Assembly: GCF_001440395.1 (NCBI RefSeq)
Contig: NZ_LLXZ01000071.1
Coordinates: forward strand, 1 to 64,000
Origin: Bradyrhizobium jicamae
GTDB taxonomy: Bacteria > Pseudomonadota > Alphaproteobacteria > Rhizobiales > Xanthobacteraceae
Reading direction: 5' to 3'
Length of the DNA stretch: 64,000 bases
A model generated the notes under the pieces. It worked only from the letters and a program-made list of their open reading frames with translations, was not told the origin of the DNA and did no database searches. The position numbers were made by a program, and so were the translations under genes. Below are positions 60,842 to 64,000 of this stretch, in pieces. Positions within the stretch are counted from its first letter, which is position 1; every line of letters starts with the position of its first letter.

Positions 60842-61576
60842 ATGCAGCGCATGCAATCGGAAACGGAAACGAATCCGCCACCGATAGGGCTCGCCGCCTC
60901 AGCCTCGATGTTTGGAGCGTTCTCCATACTGCTGTGGCTAACGGTTATGGCCGCAATTCCTTGGCTGCGTGACACGTTCGGCATTTCGCCGATCATCGGC
61001 TGGTACATAAGCGGTACGGCGTTCGTACTTATCCCCATGCTGATCTATGGCTGTCTGATGACCTGGCGAGAACTGCCAAACCGTAGCCTGGGCTCACTGA
61101 AAAAGCGCGCGAGATTGAGCGCGATGAATCGTGGCGACGTCATTTGGGCCATTGGCGGCACCTTTGCCATTGCGACCGCCACGGCTGCGATTTTGGCGCT
61201 GGCGCGCTATCTAGACCCGAATTTCCGTCCCTCGCCCTGGTTTCTGCTGGAGCCCCCCGGCTGGCACGCGTCGGTATTTGCGGCATGGATTCCATTGTTT
61301 GTCAGTAACATCCTGGGTGAGGAACTGTGCTGGCGCGGCTACCTTCTGCCTCGCCAAGAGGCAGGATTTGGCCGCATAGCATGGCTGCCAAACGGAATTT
61401 TTTGGTGCTTGTTTCATTGGAGCTTTGGCTGGCCGATAATGGTGACGTTGCTGCCGATCACACTGCTCTTGCCCTGGATCGTGCAGCAGCGGCAGAATAC
61501 ATCGGTAGGTATCGTCATTCACGGCGTGTTCAACGCGGCTGGCTTCATCGCCGTGGTAAGCGGCGCCGGCACTTAG
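60842..61576 (+). CDS. CPBP family intramembrane metalloprotease
   Basis: A 244-residue protein with about seven helices. The glutamic metalloprotease motifs are present: EELCWRGYLLPR (EExxxR), FWCLFHW (FxxxH-like) and VIHGVFNAAG (HxxxN). Related to Rce1 and bacterial immunity or abortive-infection proteins. ATG 60842 or 60851 as start. Single gene. Confidence 0.85.
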   Translation: MQRMQSETETNPPPIGLAASASMFGAFSILLWLTVMAAIPWLRDTFGISPIIGWYISGTAFVLIPMLIYGCLMTWRELPNRSLGSLKKRARLSAMNRGDVIWAIGGTFAIATATAAILALARYLDPNFRPSPWFLLEPPGWHASVFAAWIPLFVSNILGEELCWRGYLLPRQEAGFGRIAWLPNGIFWCLFHWSFGWPIMVTLLPITLLLPWIVQQRQNTSVGIVIHGVFNAAGFIAVVSGAGT

Positions 61577-61774
61577 AAGTAGTCCCGACGGCGCCGACAA
61601 GATCCCAAAACTGCGTCCCCTCCGTCATGCCGTGTCCCCCTGCGCGATGCCGGCCCCCCGTTCATGCGACCGACAGCCATGGCGGGTGCCCGCGCGATTG
61701 AGGCAGGGCGTATAGCGATCAGGATCGGAAGCGACAGGATCACCACCCCGTCAAAGCTCCGCGACGAGACACCT

Positions 61775-62464
61775 TCAGGCCATCTCCCGCTGCTCCGCTT
61801 CCTGCATTATCTGATCGACCAGTTCATCGACCGCGCGTTCGGCCGACGCAATGGACGCCTGCAATCGATCACCGCCGAACTCGTCATACTCTACTGCAAT
61901 GCTGTGGAACGCGGTGACGCCGAGAAAGGCGAACACATCGCGGATTGCGCCTTCCACATGATTGATATGAGCGATGCGGCCGCCCGGATCGTACCCGTAA
62001 TCGCCGCGCGCCCCGAGCAAGACAAGGCGCTTGCCCATCCCCGCCAGCAGCGGTGTATAGGGATCGTCCGGCCGAGAACGGTCAAAACCGAAGGTGCGAC
62101 CGACCCGCACGACGTTGTCGATATAGGCCTTGAACTGCGCGGGCATCCCGAAATTGTACATCGGCACGCCGGCGACGACCAAATCGGCGGCGATCAGTTC
62201 GTCGATGAGCGCATCGCTTTCAGCCAGCGTCTCGCTCATCCATGCCTCACGTCGCTCGGGCTTGGTGAAGGCGGCGCCGACCCATTTTTCGGCGACGGGA
62301 TGCGGCGGCGATTGGCCGACATCGCGACTGATCAGCAGATCATCCGGCCGCTGTTGCAGCCAGCGCCGGGTAAACCGATTGGTGAGCCTGCGCGTATGCG
62401 ATCCGCGCGAACTTTGGTCCGAGGTCTGGGAACGCGCGCTGGAATCTATTCGTAACAGCTTCAT
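61775..62464 (-). CDS. azoR: FMN-dependent NAD(P)H azoreductase/quinone reductase
   Basis: A 229-residue flavodoxin-like enzyme. KLLRIDSSARSQTSDQSS RG binds FMN phosphate, and VVAGVPMYNFGMPAQFKAYI DNVVRVGRTF carries the characteristic P(M)YNF motif. It reduces azo dyes and quinones with NADH. It is divergent from the LysR gene, a usual pairing of regulator and target. Confidence 0.9.
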   Translation of the reverse strand: MKLLRIDSSARSQTSDQSSRGSHTRRLTNRFTRRWLQQRPDDLLISRDVGQSPPHPVAEKWVGAAFTKPERREAWMSETLAESDALIDELIAADLVVAGVPMYNFGMPAQFKAYIDNVVRVGRTFGFDRSRPDDPYTPLLAGMGKRLVLLGARGDYGYDPGGRIAHINHVEGAIRDVFAFLGVTAFHSIAVEYDEFGGDRLQASIASAERAVDELVDQIMQEAEQREMA

Positions 62465-62573
62465 GGCATATCTCCGTTCATCTGTAGTTTCTTAGATCGT
62501 TGCAGAAGGCCGCATTGACAAACGCAAATTACTCAGCCAATGGCTGATCATAATTCATCTATGGGCCGGAGCG

Positions 62574-63463
62574 ATGAGACGCCTGCCTCCATTGATTGGC
62601 CTGCGCGCATTCGAGGCTGCCGCGCGACATCTGAGCTTCAAGCGCGCAGCACACGAACTGCACGTCACGCCAACGGCGATCAGTCATCAGGTGCGGCAGC
62701 TCGAGGAAGCGATCGGCGTAAGCTTGTTCGAGCGGCGCACACGCCAGGTGCTGCTCACGGCGGCAGGGCAAGTATTGATGCCGGTGCTGCGCGACGGCTT
62801 TGATTCCTTTGCACGCGTTATCGACGGCTTGAGCCGCACGCCGCGGCGCACCGCGGTGACGCTCTCCGCGACGCCGGCTTTCGCGGCCAAGTGGCTGGTG
62901 CCGCGCATCGCGGCATTCCGCAAGGCACGACCGGATATCGATCTTACATTGCTCGCAACGCTGGAAGCCGTCGACCTCGGTTCGGGTGTCGCTGATCTCG
63001 CCCTGCGCTATGGCCCCGGTCCCTATCCGGATCTGGTCGCCGAGACCCTGACCGTCGATCGCTTTGCGCCGGTGGCAAGTCCGCGTCTCGGTATCAAGAA
63101 GACGTCCGACCTGCAGTCAGCAACCTTGCTTCATTTCGACTGGTATCGTCGCGATCCCGTAATCCGACCTGGCGCCGCTGGATGAAAATTGCCGGTATGG
63201 ACGGCATCGATGCGCGGGCGGGTTTGCGCTTCAGCGATGAGACCCATGCGATCCAGGCAACCGTCGCCGGCGCCGGGATCGCGCTGCATAGCCTGCTGCT
63301 GGTTGCAGACGAACTGGCGCAGGGCACGCTGGAGGTCCCGTTCGGACCGGAGCTTGAAGGATTCGCTTTGCACCTGGTGCGCGGCCGCGACCGGCCGCTG
63401 AGCGAACCGGTCGAGGCCGTGCAGGCCTGGTTGCGGGCGCAATTCACCGCAGCGCCCCCGTGA
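62574..63463 (+). pseudogene. LysR family regulator (GcvA-like) with a frameshift
   Basis: The N-terminal HTH is intact (LRAFEAAARHLSFKRAAHEL, HVTPTAISHQVRQLEEAIGV). The frame runs to 63185, but the expected continuation NPTWRRWMKIAGMDGIDARA lies in another frame from about 63161. RRDP at 63150-63158 should lead straight into NPTWRRW, so one base is missing near 63159. Rejoined, the protein has about 297 residues, as for LysR proteins. It is divergent from azoR, its likely target. Confidence 0.82.
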
Positions 63464-63496
63464 CAGCGAAGAAGCAAATCCCGCCACGGGTTACGT

Positions 63497-64000
63497 TCAT
63501 ACCCTCCGTGCAATCCCGCCTGCAAACATCCCGCCGTCGATGACGAGCTCGGTGCCGGTTACGTAGCGCGAGGCATCGGACGCCAGATACAGCACACCTT
63601 GCGCGATCTCCTCCGCGTGACCGGCGCGGCCAAGCGGCGTTGCTACTTTCGCGCGCTCCTCGGGATCGATCGGCGCGTTTTGCCCGGCACCTGCCGCCTC
63701 CGTCGGAATCTTGCCCCAGATCGGCGTGTCAATGATCCCCGGATGCACCGAGTTGACGCGGATGCCGTCGCCGAATGTGGCGCATTCCATCGCGATTGCC
63801 TTGGCGAACAGCCGCACGCCGCCCTTGGTCGCGCAATAGCCGGAAAGGCCGGCAGCGCCGCGCAACCCCGCCAGCGACGACATCATGATGACGGAGCCGC
63901 CGCCGGTCTTGCGCATCACGGGCAGGCAGTGCTTCACGGAGAGAAACACGCCGTCGAGATTGATCGCGGTCTGCCGCCGCCAGTCTGAAAGCGACATCTC
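63497..64000 (-). CDS. Short-chain dehydrogenase/reductase, partial at right edge
   Basis: The C-terminal 167 or so residues of an SDR. NLDGVFLSVKHCLPVM, SVIMMSSLAGLRGAAGLSGY and YCATKGG carry the catalytic Ser, Tyr and Lys (YxxxK as YCATK), then RVNSVHPGIIDTP and VLYLASDASRYVTGTELVID GG. The glycine-rich nucleotide motif is beyond the window. Substrate undecided. Confidence 0.9.
   Translation of the reverse strand, partial: EMSLSDWRRQTAINLDGVFLSVKHCLPVMRKTGGGSVIMMSSLAGLRGAAGLSGYCATKGGVRLFAKAIAMECATFGDGIRVNSVHPGIIDTPIWGKIPTEAAGAGQNAPIDPEERAKVATPLGRAGHAEEIAQGVLYLASDASRYVTGTELVIDGGMFAGGIARRV

Overview
The window is about 64 kb of high-GC chromosomal DNA from an alphaproteobacterium, most probably Bradyrhizobium or a close relative in the Nitrobacteraceae. 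This is inferred from the core genes (NDUFS4-like Complex I protein, OpgC, tandem cold-shock protein, DUF192, Sir2), the NitT/TauT transport and aromatic-type catabolic cluster, and the many tiny membrane proteins typical of that group. No database search was possible, so family names rest on motifs and remembered family features.

Layout. 1-1.8 kb: end of an acyl-CoA dehydrogenase, a divergent TetR regulator, an Lrp/AsnC regulator and an NDUFS4-like protein. 2-5 kb: opgC convergent with a NodU-type carbamoyltransferase. 5.7-12.7 kb: a divergent catabolic locus, with an exported amidohydrolase, a cyclase-family hydrolase and a FAH-family hydrolase on one side, and a NitT/TauT ABC transporter with its GntR regulator on the other. 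13-22.6 kb: housekeeping genes, tRNA-Pro, and a run of very small genes (membrane proteins, a Flp pilin, glyoxalase, GST, PilZ).

22.9-40.0 kb: a 17.1-kb integrative element inserted at the 3' end of tRNA-Glu(TTC). It is bounded by a perfect 45-bp direct repeat. A minus-strand operon begins with a tyrosine integrase and runs through an excisionase-like HTH, TSCPD and PC4-like proteins to a AAA ATPase. Next come phage remains: a terminase-small-like HTH protein, a Bbp16-like capsid cement protein and a tail fibre. Terminase large subunit, portal and major capsid genes are not seen; the 0.6-kb gap between the HTH gene and the cement gene is the likely deletion point. The left half carries accessory cargo (HNH, 2TM protein, RHH regulator, TIGR02391-type protein, small secreted proteins).

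40.5-64 kb: chromosomal genes again. These include a PEP-CTERM gene broken by one stop codon, an M20 amidohydrolase, MFS transporters (one interrupted), PrsW, HdeD, and a class I DAHP synthase behind a complete aromatic-amino-acid attenuator. Then come a LanC-like protein and the EF-P modification locus (epmA-epmB near efp). The end holds an M23 peptidase, an HExxH protein, an AhpD/MarR pair sharing a perfect palindrome, MltB, a CPBP protease, azoreductase, a frameshifted LysR gene and a partial SDR.

The strongest regulatory finding is the attenuator before aroG: an aromatic leader peptide that may be leaderless, with classical 1:2, 2:3 and 3:4 pairings. Single-lesion breaks in three genes between 40 and 63 kb are either real decay or sequencing errors.
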